Assembly (NCBI RefSeq): GCF_000687935.1
Contig: NZ_JHZZ01000001.1
Coordinates: forward strand, 3,172,001-3,236,000
Reading direction: 5' to 3'
DNA length: 64,000 nt
Source of the DNA: Polaribacter sp. Hel_I_88
GTDB lineage: Bacteria; Bacteroidota; Bacteroidia; Flavobacteriales; Flavobacteriaceae
The notes under the pieces were generated by a model. It worked only from the letters and a program-made list of their open reading frames with translations. It did no database searches and was not told the DNA's origin. Shown here one piece after another: positions 9,449 to 19,195 of this stretch (positions are counted from its first letter, which is position 1; each line of letters begins with the position of its first letter). The translations under genes and the position numbers were made by a program.

Positions 9449-9466
9449 GTTAACCCTATTTTTAAC
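9449..9466. promoter_or_regulatory. Inverted repeat upstream of the H-NOX gene
   Basis: GTTAA and TTAAC are separated by 8 bp, about 110 bp upstream of the H-NOX start, inside an otherwise featureless 213-bp spacer. It may be an operator. It does not match the GTTAC-type HcpR palindrome. Only the symmetry supports it. Confidence 0.2.
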
Positions 9467-9576
9467 AGATTATAAAAAGCTTTCAAAATAAATAATTTAA
9501 TTTTACTTTTATTATATTCGAATTTTTAGAAGAAAAAATTTCTTTTTAAAGATGATAATAAATTTAAAATATAATT

Positions 9577-10116
9577 ATGAAAGGAATTGTTTTTACAGAA
9601 TTTTTAGACTTAGTAGAAGATAAATTTGGTATAAAAATGGTTGATAAAATTATCCACCAATCTAAATTAGAATCTGAAGGAGTTTATACTTCCATAGGTA
9701 CATATCGTTTTTCTGAAATGCTACAGTTACTTCAAAATTTAAATAAAAATACAGGTATTGCAATCGATGATTTACTTTTAATTTATGGAGAACATTTTTT
9801 TGGAATCATCGAAACAAGTTACCCAGGTCTTTTAGCAACCTATAAAGATCCTATAGAAATGATATCCTCTATAGAAAATCATATTCATGTAGAGGTTAGA
9901 AAAATATATCCAGATGCTGAATTACCTACTTTTTTAGTAGAAGAAAAAAAAGAAAATTCTTTGACAGTGGTTTATCAATCTAGTAGAGCAATGCACCATT
10001 TTGGACTTGGTTTAATGAATAAAACGTTCGAACATTTTAATACAAAGGCTACTATTAATTTAGAAAAAATTAAAGAAGATGGTACAGAAGTTAGGTTTTT
10101 TATTAATAAAAAATAA
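9577..10116 (+). CDS. H-NOX (heme NO/O2-binding) sensor protein
   Basis: This is a stand-alone 179-residue H-NOX domain. The proximal heme ligand is His104, at the same spacing from the YPxxxxxP segment (Pro112, Pro117) as in soluble guanylate cyclase. The propionate-binding Y-x-S-x-R motif is intact at Tyr133, Ser135 and Arg137. I see no Tyr at the expected distal-pocket positions shortly after Arg137 (AMHHFGLG), which favours selective NO binding over O2 binding; this is an inference. The stop codon shares a base with the start of the histidine kinase, so the two are translationally coupled, as in known H-NOX/kinase pairs. Confidence 0.93.
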   Translation: MKGIVFTEFLDLVEDKFGIKMVDKIIHQSKLESEGVYTSIGTYRFSEMLQLLQNLNKNTGIAIDDLLLIYGEHFFGIIETSYPGLLATYKDPIEMISSIENHIHVEVRKIYPDAELPTFLVEEKKENSLTVVYQSSRAMHHFGLGLMNKTFEHFNTKATINLEKIKEDGTEVRFFINKK

Positions 10117-11843
10117 TGAGTCAGAACAAAACTGATATATTAGAAAGAGCTTTAAAGCGTCAAAAAAATGCTCGAAAAGAAGCAGAAAAAATACTTGAAC
10201 ATAAGTCTTTAGAATTATATAATACTTCTCAAGAATTAAAACAAGTTAATGAAAAACTTGGCAACCTTTTAAAGGAAAAAACATCTATACTTAAAGGTAT
10301 TTTTAGGAATATTAATGATGCTTACCTTGTTATAGATTTGAAAGGTAATGTCTTAAAAATGAATAAAAAAGCTCAAGAGTTATTTGGATATAATTTAAAA
10401 AACGAAAGTTTAAATACGGCAAAACTCTTTTTTAAGGAAGACTACTCTTATGCATATGAATCATTTCAAAAGCTTATAAAAACTGGACATTTTTTAGATT
10501 ACGCTTCAAGGGTTATTACTAAAAATAATGAAGTAAAATGGGTAAATATTAATGCCAGTATTATCTACGATAAATTTAATAAACCTATAGCAGCACAGGG
10601 TATTATTAAAGATGTTACCTTAGAGAGAGAGAAAAAACGAATATTAGATTTAATAAACAATACTGCAAAATCTATCTTAGGAAAAGAAGATATATTTGAA
10701 ATTGCTACAGAAATTTCTCAAACAATTGCAAACTATTTAGAAACTGAAGATTGTGTAATTTATCTATTAAATAAAGAAAAAAACGTTTTAGAAGAAATTG
10801 CAAGGTTTAGCAGCGATGAAATTAAAAGTAGAAAACCTAACAACAGAATAGTAATTCCTTTAAATAAGGGAATTATCGGTCAAGTTGCAAAAACAGGTAT
10901 ATCCGAAATTGTAAATGATACAAGTAAAGACACTAGATATTTTTTAGATGATGCTTATAGATTGTCGGAAATAACAGTGCCAATTATTAGTGGTGGAGAA
11001 GTAATTGCTGTTATAGACTCAGAATATAAACATAAAAATTACTTTACAGAAGAACACAAAAAAACAATTGAAAATATAGCGAGTTTAGTATCTGTTCAAT
11101 TAAAAAGTGCTATTAATTTAAGAGAAATTAAAAAAGTACAATTAAAAAATAAAGAACTTTTAGACAAATTAGCTAAAAGTAACGAAGAGTTAAATGAATA
11201 TGCACATATTGTTTCTCACGATTTAAAATCGCCTTTAAGAAGTATTGCAGCCTTAACAACTTGGATTAAAATAGATAATCAAGATAAATTTGATGCCACA
11301 AGTTTGCAAAATTTTGATGCTATAGACCTCACTTTAGAAACTATGGAAACTCTTATTTCAGATATTTTGAGATACTCTAGTTTAGACTCTATTTCAGAAG
11401 AAATTAAAGAAGTAGATTTAAATTTTTTGATTAAAGATTTAAATCACGTTTTGTTTATACCAGATAATATTAGCATTAATGTTTTACATAAGTTACCCAT
11501 TGTAAAAGGCGATAAAATAAAATACCAACAAATTTTTCAAAACCTAATTGGAAATGCTATTAAATTTAATGACAAAGAAAAAGGCATTATCAATATTGAT
11601 GTTGAAGATCAAAATTCTTTTTACAAATTTTCTATAAGTGATAATGGAATTGGTATTGAAAAAAAATATTTTGAGAAAATTTTTAAAATATTTCAATCTT
11701 TAAAAGTGGCACAAAACTCATCAGGAATAGGTTTATCTATCGTAAAAAAAATTGTAGATATCTATAAAGGAGAAATATGGCTAGAATCTGAAATACATAA
11801 AGGAACTACCTTTTATTTTACAATTAAAAAGAATCTTTTATAA
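10116..11843 (+). CDS. PAS-GAF sensor histidine kinase paired with H-NOX
   Basis: This 575-residue cytoplasmic kinase has no membrane segment. In order it has a charged N-terminal coiled coil (1-60), a PAS domain (about 60-175), a GAF domain (about 190-340), a short coiled coil, a HisKA domain with the phosphorylated His at residue 368 (VSHDLKSPLR) and an ATPase domain with N box NLIGNAIKF, G1 DNGIGI and G2 GIGLSIVKK. All catalytic motifs are intact. The one-base overlap with the H-NOX gene implies that H-NOX modulates this kinase, as HnoX does with HnoK in gammaproteobacteria. The LytTR regulator 77 bp downstream is the obvious phosphate acceptor. Confidence 0.92.
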   Translation: MSQNKTDILERALKRQKNARKEAEKILEHKSLELYNTSQELKQVNEKLGNLLKEKTSILKGIFRNINDAYLVIDLKGNVLKMNKKAQELFGYNLKNESLNTAKLFFKEDYSYAYESFQKLIKTGHFLDYASRVITKNNEVKWVNINASIIYDKFNKPIAAQGIIKDVTLEREKKRILDLINNTAKSILGKEDIFEIATEISQTIANYLETEDCVIYLLNKEKNVLEEIARFSSDEIKSRKPNNRIVIPLNKGIIGQVAKTGISEIVNDTSKDTRYFLDDAYRLSEITVPIISGGEVIAVIDSEYKHKNYFTEEHKKTIENIASLVSVQLKSAINLREIKKVQLKNKELLDKLAKSNEELNEYAHIVSHDLKSPLRSIAALTTWIKIDNQDKFDATSLQNFDAIDLTLETMETLISDILRYSSLDSISEEIKEVDLNFLIKDLNHVLFIPDNISINVLHKLPIVKGDKIKYQQIFQNLIGNAIKFNDKEKGIINIDVEDQNSFYKFSISDNGIGIEKKYFEKIFKIFQSLKVAQNSSGIGLSIVKKIVDIYKGEIWLESEIHKGTTFYFTIKKNLL

Positions 11844-11920
11844 ATTTATTCAAAAAACTAAAAATTTTGCTTTGGCATTTCTACAAAAGTAGTATTTTAG
11901 AAGACTAAATAAATTACCCT

Positions 11921-12625
11921 ATGAAATGTATCATTATTGATGATGAAAAAATGGCAAGAGTTATCACTAGCACTCTTTGCAATCAAATTTCAGATCTTAT
12001 TGTTGTAGAAGAATTTAGCAATGCAATACAAGCTATCAAGTTTTTAAACGAAAATAGTGTAGATTTAATTTTTTTAGATATTCATATGCCAGATTTTAAC
12101 GGTTTAGATTTTATAAAAACGTTAAAAGATCCACCAAAAATTATCTTAACTACTTCAGATCCTCAATTTGCTATAGAAGCTTTTGAATATGATTTTATTA
12201 TAGATTATTTATTAAAACCTTTAGAGCTAACTCGTTTTAAAAAAGCGATAGATAAAGCCGAGAGAAAGTCAATAACAAAAGCATCTACTACTTCAAAAAC
12301 TACAAAAGAAAGTGATAACGATTTTTATGTAAACATAGATAGACGACTTATTAAAATCGATTTACCATCCATCTATTTAATTGAAGCAAAAGGAGATTAC
12401 ATCAACATAAAAACAGAAGATAAAAATTACACAGTACATTCTACGCTTAAAAAAATAGAGGAAAAATTACCAGAATCTTTATTTTTAAAAGTGCATCGTT
12501 CTTATATTATTAATATCAAAAAAATTATTGATATAGAAGATAATAGTGTGTTGATTAAGAGAGATGTAGTTCCTGTAAGTAGATCAAAAAGACCAGAATT
12601 AATGAAACGATTAGATTTGCTTTAA
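11921..12625 (+). CDS. LytTR-family response regulator
   Basis: The 234-residue protein has an N-terminal receiver domain (acidic pair Asp7-Asp8, phosphoacceptor Asp53 in FLDIHMPDF, Lys in LLKPLEL) and, after a Ser/Thr/Lys-rich linker, a C-terminal LytTR DNA-binding domain (YLIEAKGDYINI, FLKVHRSYIIN). Proteins of this type bind paired direct repeats upstream of targets. It is probably the output of the H-NOX/kinase pair. Target genes cannot be read off, but the adjacent polysaccharide genes are candidates. Confidence 0.93.
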   Translation: MKCIIIDDEKMARVITSTLCNQISDLIVVEEFSNAIQAIKFLNENSVDLIFLDIHMPDFNGLDFIKTLKDPPKIILTTSDPQFAIEAFEYDFIIDYLLKPLELTRFKKAIDKAERKSITKASTTSKTTKESDNDFYVNIDRRLIKIDLPSIYLIEAKGDYINIKTEDKNYTVHSTLKKIEEKLPESLFLKVHRSYIINIKKIIDIEDNSVLIKRDVVPVSRSKRPELMKRLDLL

Positions 12626-12761
12626 AATCTAACTAAACTTAATTTTAGTGTACTAGATAGTATTTTATCAACGGAAAAATTAAAGTATTTTTGATAATCA
12701 TAAAATAAGGAATTATCTAAATAATTTTTTGAAAACCAATAATCAAAAAGAAGTCATTAAC

Positions 12762-14831
12762 TTAATCTTTTCTTTTATATAAAGGTGATTTTAAAAAGAA
12801 CCACTGAAAACGTAACCCGAATTCTGTATAGGTAAAACCTGCTGCTGTTGCAGAAGCAATATTACTTTGCAAACCATATACGTTAATAATACTTCTTTCC
12901 GAAAAACGATAGCCTAATTTTCCTTGAACTCTGTAGGTACTTTGCTTTGCATCTTCATCTATATATTGTAAACCAATAGCTGCTGTTAAATCGTAAAATA
13001 ATGCTTTGTTTTTAGCTTCACCTTCCGTTTTAATAATATTAAAAAATACTTCAACTGCGTTAAAACTATTGGGACTAAAATAAATAGTTGGTACTTGATC
13101 TTTAAATGTAATGTATTGATAATTGATTCCAGCTTTTAAAGAAGGTTTCTCTAAAATGTTGTAATACAAAGATGTAAATAATAAATTTCGTTGGTTAGCA
13201 TCACTTTGATCAGTAAAATAATATTGGCTAAACCAACCCAATTTAAAGTTTGTGCTTAAACTATAATTTACAATATAATTGTTCATTACAATTTCTCTGT
13301 CTAATAATTCCGCATTAAAATTTTGTACTTCTCGTCTGTAGCCTAACTCTAAATTTTGCAGTTTAAAAGGCTTTATATTTAATGACGATTCTATTAAAAG
13401 TTGATTATAAATAGCAGCTTCAGATTCAGATTTTATGGTTCCTAAACTTCCTCTAAAAACAACATTATTTAAAAGTTGATACGAAAGACCAAAACTAGCA
13501 ATATTGGTAGTTGCTTTTAAATTATTGATAGGATTGGATGTTTCTCGATAATTATAGGTTCCAAAAATAGCCAAACGAATTGATAATGGCACATTTGCAG
13601 TTGCAATATAAGAATTGGCCTCATTGTCTCCATTATCATAAGAATACGAAGTTGTTGCCTCTACATAAGGCGTAAAAACTTTGTCTAAACTAATAATAAA
13701 ATTAGAAGCATCTTTTTGTTTTTCGTAAAAAGACAAGGTGTTTTCTGCACTTTTATACGCTTCTTTATAATAGCCTAAAGCTTTTAGGGCATTGGCTTTA
13801 CCAAGATTACCATCAAAAGAAGCACTATCTTTTTCTAAAATTAAATTATAATCGGCAACACTTTTCTTAAAATCGCTTTTATAAATGTTTAAAGTTGCTC
13901 TTAAACTGTACATCCAGTTTTCAGGTTTGTCTGTATTTTCAAATAAAGCATCAATTTCATTTTTAGCTAATTTGTATTTTTTATTCCAAATTAAAGCCTG
14001 AATATATCTTTCTTTGGTTTGTTTTATAAAGTCAGCATCGGTTTTATCTGTTAAAAGAGCCATCGCTTTTTCACTGGTTTCTAAAGCCATTTTTTCATCT
14101 CCATCAAGATGAAAAGCCAAAGCAATTCCGTTTAAAGATGTAAATTTATTTTCAGGATTTAAACCAATGGTTTTATAAGTTTCTTTTGCTTTTTCTGTTT
14201 GGTTTGATATCAAATATAAGTTTGCAAGATTCAATAAGGTTTCTTTATCATTTTCGAAACTTTCAAAATTTTCTTTTAAAATAGCTTCAGCTTCACCATA
14301 TTTTAAATCGGTAACTTTTGTACTTGCTAAACCTAATCGCATATATTTTTTTGAAACCAAGGCATTTGCATTTCCAGGTAAAACCGCTAAAGCTTTATCA
14401 ACATACATAAGTGCATTTTCATACTCTTTTAAGTTTGATAATGTATTTGCATATCCTAAAAGTGCTGGAAAACTTTGTGCATCTTCTGCCACTAATTTTT
14501 GATAAAATTCTTTTGCTTCATCATATTTTTTGTCCCAAAGTAAAGCTTCTGCATAATTTAATTTTACCTCAAAATCCGTAGGATAATCTTTTAAAAGAGA
14601 TGTAAATAAATTTAGAGCTTTATTTGAGTTTCCACTCAAACCAACAGCTCTTCCATAACATAACCTTGCAGTTTTGTTAGTTGGGAATTCCTGTAGAATT
14701 TCTTTAAAAAACACTTCTGCTTTTGCATATTTACCAGTTTCTAAATAGGTAAAACCTTCTTGCATTTCTTGAGAAATACTAGTAAAGCTTATAGAAAAAA
14801 GAAAAAATAAGAATAAAATTTGTAAACGCAT
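12762..14831 (-). CDS. TPR protein with C-terminal outer-membrane beta-barrel (YaiO/BcsC-like export protein)
   Basis: The 689-residue protein starts with a signal peptide (MRLQILFLFFLFSISFTSIS). Residues about 22-380 are tandem tetratricopeptide repeats, recognisable by recurring A-x2-G/Y-x3-L spacing (YLETGKYAKAEVFFKEIL, YAEALLWDKKYDEAKEFY, YANTLSNLKEYENALMY). From about residue 390 onward, alternating polar/hydrophobic strands ending in an aromatic-rich C-terminus indicate an outer-membrane barrel. This layout resembles PgaA, BcsC and PelB, which guide polysaccharides through the periplasm and outer membrane. A role in secreting the polymer made by the neighbouring genes is an inference from architecture and position. 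Confidence 0.8.
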   Translation of the reverse strand: MRLQILFLFFLFSISFTSISQEMQEGFTYLETGKYAKAEVFFKEILQEFPTNKTARLCYGRAVGLSGNSNKALNLFTSLLKDYPTDFEVKLNYAEALLWDKKYDEAKEFYQKLVAEDAQSFPALLGYANTLSNLKEYENALMYVDKALAVLPGNANALVSKKYMRLGLASTKVTDLKYGEAEAILKENFESFENDKETLLNLANLYLISNQTEKAKETYKTIGLNPENKFTSLNGIALAFHLDGDEKMALETSEKAMALLTDKTDADFIKQTKERYIQALIWNKKYKLAKNEIDALFENTDKPENWMYSLRATLNIYKSDFKKSVADYNLILEKDSASFDGNLGKANALKALGYYKEAYKSAENTLSFYEKQKDASNFIISLDKVFTPYVEATTSYSYDNGDNEANSYIATANVPLSIRLAIFGTYNYRETSNPINNLKATTNIASFGLSYQLLNNVVFRGSLGTIKSESEAAIYNQLLIESSLNIKPFKLQNLELGYRREVQNFNAELLDREIVMNNYIVNYSLSTNFKLGWFSQYYFTDQSDANQRNLLFTSLYYNILEKPSLKAGINYQYITFKDQVPTIYFSPNSFNAVEVFFNIIKTEGEAKNKALFYDLTAAIGLQYIDEDAKQSTYRVQGKLGYRFSERSIINVYGLQSNIASATAAGFTYTEFGLRFQWFFLKSPLYKRKD

Positions 14832-14983
14832 AAGAGGATTTTTATGGAATGCAAGTTAAGCATTAGAGATGAATCATTAAGCTAAACTTAAACGTTTTTC
14901 AACGATAAATAAAAGTATAAGATACCTTTCTGTTAGATATTTGTGCTCAAAATAAACAACAATATAGTTTTAAATTTAATAAA

Positions 14984-16243
14984 ATGGTAGCAACTTTAAG
15001 AACTTTAAAAACCAAAATACAACCAGAACAATTATTTATGTTAAGTGTTTTGTTAGTAAATGGTGGAAACTATCTATATAATTTAATTTTAGGTAGATAT
15101 TTAGGGCCAGAAAAGTTTGCAGATGCTGCAATTTTAATCACTTTTTTATTGGTACTTTCTTTTGTAGCCATGACTTTTCAATTGGTAACAGCAAAATTCT
15201 CAGTGTTGTTTGAAGGTTCAGTTTTTGCCAATTTTATTTCATCGATGTTAAAGAACTCTTTAATTGTTGGAGTTTTATTGGGGCTTTTAGTTATCGTGTT
15301 TTCATCAGCATTGCAAACATTCTTTAAAACTACAACGTCCACCATGTTTGTTGTTTTTGGTTTTGGCATTCCTTTTTATTTTTTGATGAGTGTTAATAGA
15401 GGTGTATTTCAAGGGAAAAAAGAATTAACATCACTTTCAATCACCTATCAAGGAGAAATGGTAAGTCGTTTATTGATTACTTTTTTATTGTTATATTTTT
15501 TACATATAGAATCTTCAATATTAATTGCAGTCGGAATTTTTATCTCTTTTATAGTGGCTTTATTTCCTTTTAAAATACAACAGTTTTCTTTTTTTAAATC
15601 GATAAAATTAGAAGCACCACAAAAGAAATTAGTAAAGAACTTTTTTATAATTACTGCATTTTACGAGTTAACGCAAATCATTATAAATAACAGTGATATT
15701 TTATTAGTAAAACACTATTTTAATGCTGTAGATGCTGGTTTATATGCTTCTTTGGCATTAATTGGTAGAGTTGTTTATTTTATAGCTTGGATGTTTGTAA
15801 TGCTCTTATTGCCAACTGTAATTCAACTTAAAAAAGATGGAAAATCGACCTTACCAATTTTATTAAAATATGTGAGTTATATTGCTATTATTGCAAGCGT
15901 AATTATTGCAAGTTGTTTCTTATTTCCTCAACAAATTATCCTTGCATTATTTGGGAATGATTACATGAATATTGCACCTTTATTATGGCAATATGCTTTG
16001 GCAACAGGAATTTTTGCAGTGTCTAACATTTTTGCTTATTACTATTTGTCTTTAGATAATTACATACCAGTTGTACTTTCTGGCTTATTTGGAATGTTGC
16101 AAGTTGTTTTTATCGTTTTCTTTCATAATTCTTTAGCGCAAGTTGTTCACGTTCAAATAATAGCAATGATTTTGTTATTGATTATGCAACTAAGTTTTTT
16201 CCTTTTATCGAACTTAAAAGAAAGAAAAAACAACAATACCTAA
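14984..16243 (+). CDS. Polysaccharide flippase-like membrane protein (MATE/PST superfamily)
   Basis: This 419-residue integral membrane protein has roughly 12 helices. The N-terminal motif NYLYNLILGRYLGPEKFADAA closely fits oligosaccharide flippases and PelG-type transporters (loose G-R-x-L-G-P-x-x-F signature). Such proteins move lipid-linked or nascent glycans across the inner membrane. It is divergent from the TPR/barrel gene, sharing a 152-bp spacer, and 103 bp upstream of a GT4 gene. Confidence 0.82.
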   Translation: MVATLRTLKTKIQPEQLFMLSVLLVNGGNYLYNLILGRYLGPEKFADAAILITFLLVLSFVAMTFQLVTAKFSVLFEGSVFANFISSMLKNSLIVGVLLGLLVIVFSSALQTFFKTTTSTMFVVFGFGIPFYFLMSVNRGVFQGKKELTSLSITYQGEMVSRLLITFLLLYFLHIESSILIAVGIFISFIVALFPFKIQQFSFFKSIKLEAPQKKLVKNFFIITAFYELTQIIINNSDILLVKHYFNAVDAGLYASLALIGRVVYFIAWMFVMLLLPTVIQLKKDGKSTLPILLKYVSYIAIIASVIIASCFLFPQQIILALFGNDYMNIAPLLWQYALATGIFAVSNIFAYYYLSLDNYIPVVLSGLFGMLQVVFIVFFHNSLAQVVHVQIIAMILLLIMQLSFFLLSNLKERKNNNT

Positions 16244-16346
16244 ACGTATTTTCCATTCATCTAAACATACTTGTGTTTCAGCCTTGTTAGGTCATAAAAG
16301 ACTCAAATATTTAAGAAATTTGTATCAGAATTAAAAATCAAAACTC

Positions 16347-17567
16347 ATGAAATTAGCCATTGTAACAGCATATCCACCAAGTAAAGTAACCTTAAACGAA
16401 TACGCTTATCATTTAGTAAAAAGCTTTAGACAAAGTAAAAAAGTAACAGAACTAGTTTTGTTAACTGATGAAACTCCAGAAGGAAAAGACATCAACTTTA
16501 CAGAAAACGGATGTAAAATTACTGTTAAAGAATGTTGGAAGTTTAATAGCTACAAAAACATCATTAATGTTACAAAAGCGATTAACGAAACTAAACCAGA
16601 TTCAGTTTTATTCAATTTACAGTTTATGAAGTTTGGCGATAAAAAAGTTGCTGCTGCTTTAGGCTTGGCTTTGCCTTTGATCTGTAAAATTAAAAGGATT
16701 CCTACAATTGTTTTGTTACACAATATTTTGGAACAAGTAGATTTAGAAAGTGCAGGTTTTACATCAAACAAAATTGCTCAAAAAATATATAATTTTATAG
16801 GAACTTCATTAACAAAACTAATCTTAAAAGCAGATTTGGTTGCTGTTACTATGGATAAATATGTAACTACATTACAAGAAAAATATAAAGTTGATAATGT
16901 AAAAATGATTCCACATGGAACTTTTGAAATTCCTGCAGAACCTTCACATACATTACCTGAAGGTGCTTTAAAAATAATGACTTTTGGTAAATTCGGAACA
17001 TACAAAAAAGTAGAAAATATGATTGAAGCTGTAGAAAAAGTTAGAAAATCTTCGGGTTTAGATTTAGAAATTGTTATTGCAGGAACAGACAATCCTAATG
17101 TACCTGGTTATTTAAAAAGTGTACAAGAAAAATATAAAAATGTTCCTCAAATTACATTTACTGGGTATGTTGAAGAAAACCAAGTAGAAACCATTTTTAA
17201 CGAAAGTGCTGTGGTTGTTTTTCCTTATACTTCTACAACTGGTAGTTCTGGAGTTTTGCACCAAGCAGGAAGTTATGGAAAAGCTGTTGTAATGCCAAAT
17301 TTAGGAGATTTAGCCACTTTAATTAAAGATGAAGGTTACAGAGGAGAGTTTTTTGAGCCAGAAAGTGTGGCAAGTTTAGCCAATGCAATTGAAGCAATTG
17401 TTACGAATAATCAACACAGAATTCAATTAGAAGTAGCAAATTATAAGGCTGCAACTGCATACCCTATGGAAAGAATTACAAATATGTATTTAAATGAATT
17501 CGAATCGATTAGTACTAAAAATCAAAAAGTATATGATAGCGAATTTTCTAAAACATCTACAATATAA
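16347..17567 (+). CDS. GT4-family glycosyltransferase
   Basis: The 406-residue cytosolic GT-B enzyme has an N-terminal acceptor domain beginning LAIVTAYPPSK and a C-terminal nucleotide-sugar domain with KIMTFGKFGTYKKVENMIEA, FTGYVEENQVETIF and the VVFPYTSTTGSSGVLHQAGSYGK region typical of GT4. It probably transfers a hexose from a nucleotide sugar onto a lipid or glycan acceptor. Donor and acceptor cannot be told. It follows the flippase on the same strand. Confidence 0.85.
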   Translation: MKLAIVTAYPPSKVTLNEYAYHLVKSFRQSKKVTELVLLTDETPEGKDINFTENGCKITVKECWKFNSYKNIINVTKAINETKPDSVLFNLQFMKFGDKKVAAALGLALPLICKIKRIPTIVLLHNILEQVDLESAGFTSNKIAQKIYNFIGTSLTKLILKADLVAVTMDKYVTTLQEKYKVDNVKMIPHGTFEIPAEPSHTLPEGALKIMTFGKFGTYKKVENMIEAVEKVRKSSGLDLEIVIAGTDNPNVPGYLKSVQEKYKNVPQITFTGYVEENQVETIFNESAVVVFPYTSTTGSSGVLHQAGSYGKAVVMPNLGDLATLIKDEGYRGEFFEPESVASLANAIEAIVTNNQHRIQLEVANYKAATAYPMERITNMYLNEFESISTKNQKVYDSEFSKTSTI

Positions 17568-17680
17568 AATAGCCCCAAAACTTTTTTGAAGAGTTGTTTT
17601 CAAGGAGAGTTTCCCTAAACCTTTTCTTGAAACTTCTTTAAAATTATAAATTAAAAAATAACAAAATACACATTAGGTTT

Positions 17681-19195
17681 TTATTTAGCAATGTGTTTAA
17701 AAGATGGCTTTTCAACTCCTTCAGATGAAATAAAACCAAATCTTTTTTGAGGATTAGTTCTCCAAGGAAGTTTCCCTACAACTTCTTTGGGAACCTCTTC
17801 AAAATCATATAAAGTCCATGACATAAAAGAAATTTGATTCTTTGTCAGGACTTTTTGTATTTCTTGATGAAACGTAGCTTGCTCATCTTCAGAAAGTCCA
17901 AAAGGCCACCAAAAACCACTATAAGAAGAAACTCCAAACTCTTGCAAAACAAGTGGTTTATTTGGAATTTCGTCTTTTAAAGATTGATAGGATTTTTCGA
18001 AGTCTTTTAAATTTTCATAATAATGAAAAGAAACTACATCTACTTTATCTTTTAAAATTGTAGCACTTTCTATGTTGGACCAACCAATGGTTAAAGGATG
18101 TTTTTCATCAACAGATTTTATTAAAACAATTAAATTCTCTAACCAAGCAATTACAGTTTCTTTTCCTCTAGCATCAAAATCTAAATTGGGTTCGTTTTTT
18201 AAATCCCAAGCTAAAATTGCAGGATGGTTTTTAAAAGTTGATACAATTGTTGAAGCGTGTTTGTAGGTTAACGTCCAATCTAAAATGTCGTAATTTCCAT
18301 AAAAATCGAATAAAGTTAACACCACTTTTAACCCTTCTTTTTCTGCTCTATCTAAAACTAATTTTAGTTTTTCAAGTTTATCATTTTTTACAGTTGCTTT
18401 TCCAAAATCTTCATAAGGCACAAACACACGAACGCTATTTAAACCTGCATTTTTAATAATTTTAAAATCTTTGGTAATGGTTCTAATTTCAAAAGCATCC
18501 CCAAACATATCCCAAGGTGTTTTTTGCGGATAATAATTGATACCTTTTATAACCAAGGAATCTACATTTATAGGAATAGGAGTGAACTTGTAAGGTTTTG
18601 AGGCTTGTTTTATTTTGTGTCTTATTCTCCAAAAACCATCTTCTAACAAAAGAATAAGCTTGTAATCTGATATTTCTGTAGTTTCAAAAATGAGTTTTTT
18701 ATCTTTAAAAACTTGTTTGTATTCAATTACATTTTTATCTTCTAAAACTGCTAATTGTCCATCTTCAGAAAAGAATAAAAGATCTGTATTGTGTTGTAAA
18801 GTAGTGCTTTCTATCGTTAATTTTTCTTTTTTATTTTCATCGATAAAAGCATAAATATTTTCTCTGGCATTTTTTGTAAAATAATCGTCAATACCAATTT
18901 TAGTGTTTGTTTTGTAGGCAATATGTTGCACATACCAAGCGTCTAAATAATCGTTTTCGATTTCATTTAACGTTTGTTCGCTAATTTTTCTACCTTCATT
19001 TCCATCTTTTTTCCAAGTGATTTTTGGTGTGTAAATGGTTTGTTTTTGAATTTCTGTATGCAAAATTTTACTTCTGTCTGCACCAGAATTAAAATAACTA
19101 TATAAAGAACTTATTAAAAACACGATGATACAGATCACCAAAACGTAACCTAGCATTAAAATGGCTCTCAATAATTTTCGATTGCTGTTTACCAT
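17681..19195 (-). CDS. Membrane-anchored GH-A clan glycoside hydrolase (cellulase-like)
   Basis: The 504-residue protein has one N-terminal membrane anchor (about residues 8-30), then a roughly 130-residue NTF2-like alpha/beta region, then a TIM-barrel glycosidase from about residue 215. The barrel has the GH5/GH-A hallmarks: the acid/base Glu in AWDLKNEPNLDF, HYYENL, and the nucleophile Glu in LVLQEFGVSSYSG, with the aromatic FWWPFG loop after it. The catalytic site therefore looks complete and faces the periplasm. Its start overlaps the end of the upstream Ig-like gene by 7 bp, so it is last in a three-gene operon. BcsZ or PelA glycosidases within polymer synthesis loci are functional analogues. 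The substrate is unknown. Confidence 0.8.
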   Translation of the reverse strand: MVNSNRKLLRAILMLGYVLVICIIVFLISSLYSYFNSGADRSKILHTEIQKQTIYTPKITWKKDGNEGRKISEQTLNEIENDYLDAWYVQHIAYKTNTKIGIDDYFTKNARENIYAFIDENKKEKLTIESTTLQHNTDLLFFSEDGQLAVLEDKNVIEYKQVFKDKKLIFETTEISDYKLILLLEDGFWRIRHKIKQASKPYKFTPIPINVDSLVIKGINYYPQKTPWDMFGDAFEIRTITKDFKIIKNAGLNSVRVFVPYEDFGKATVKNDKLEKLKLVLDRAEKEGLKVVLTLFDFYGNYDILDWTLTYKHASTIVSTFKNHPAILAWDLKNEPNLDFDARGKETVIAWLENLIVLIKSVDEKHPLTIGWSNIESATILKDKVDVVSFHYYENLKDFEKSYQSLKDEIPNKPLVLQEFGVSSYSGFWWPFGLSEDEQATFHQEIQKVLTKNQISFMSWTLYDFEEVPKEVVGKLPWRTNPQKRFGFISSEGVEKPSFKHIAK

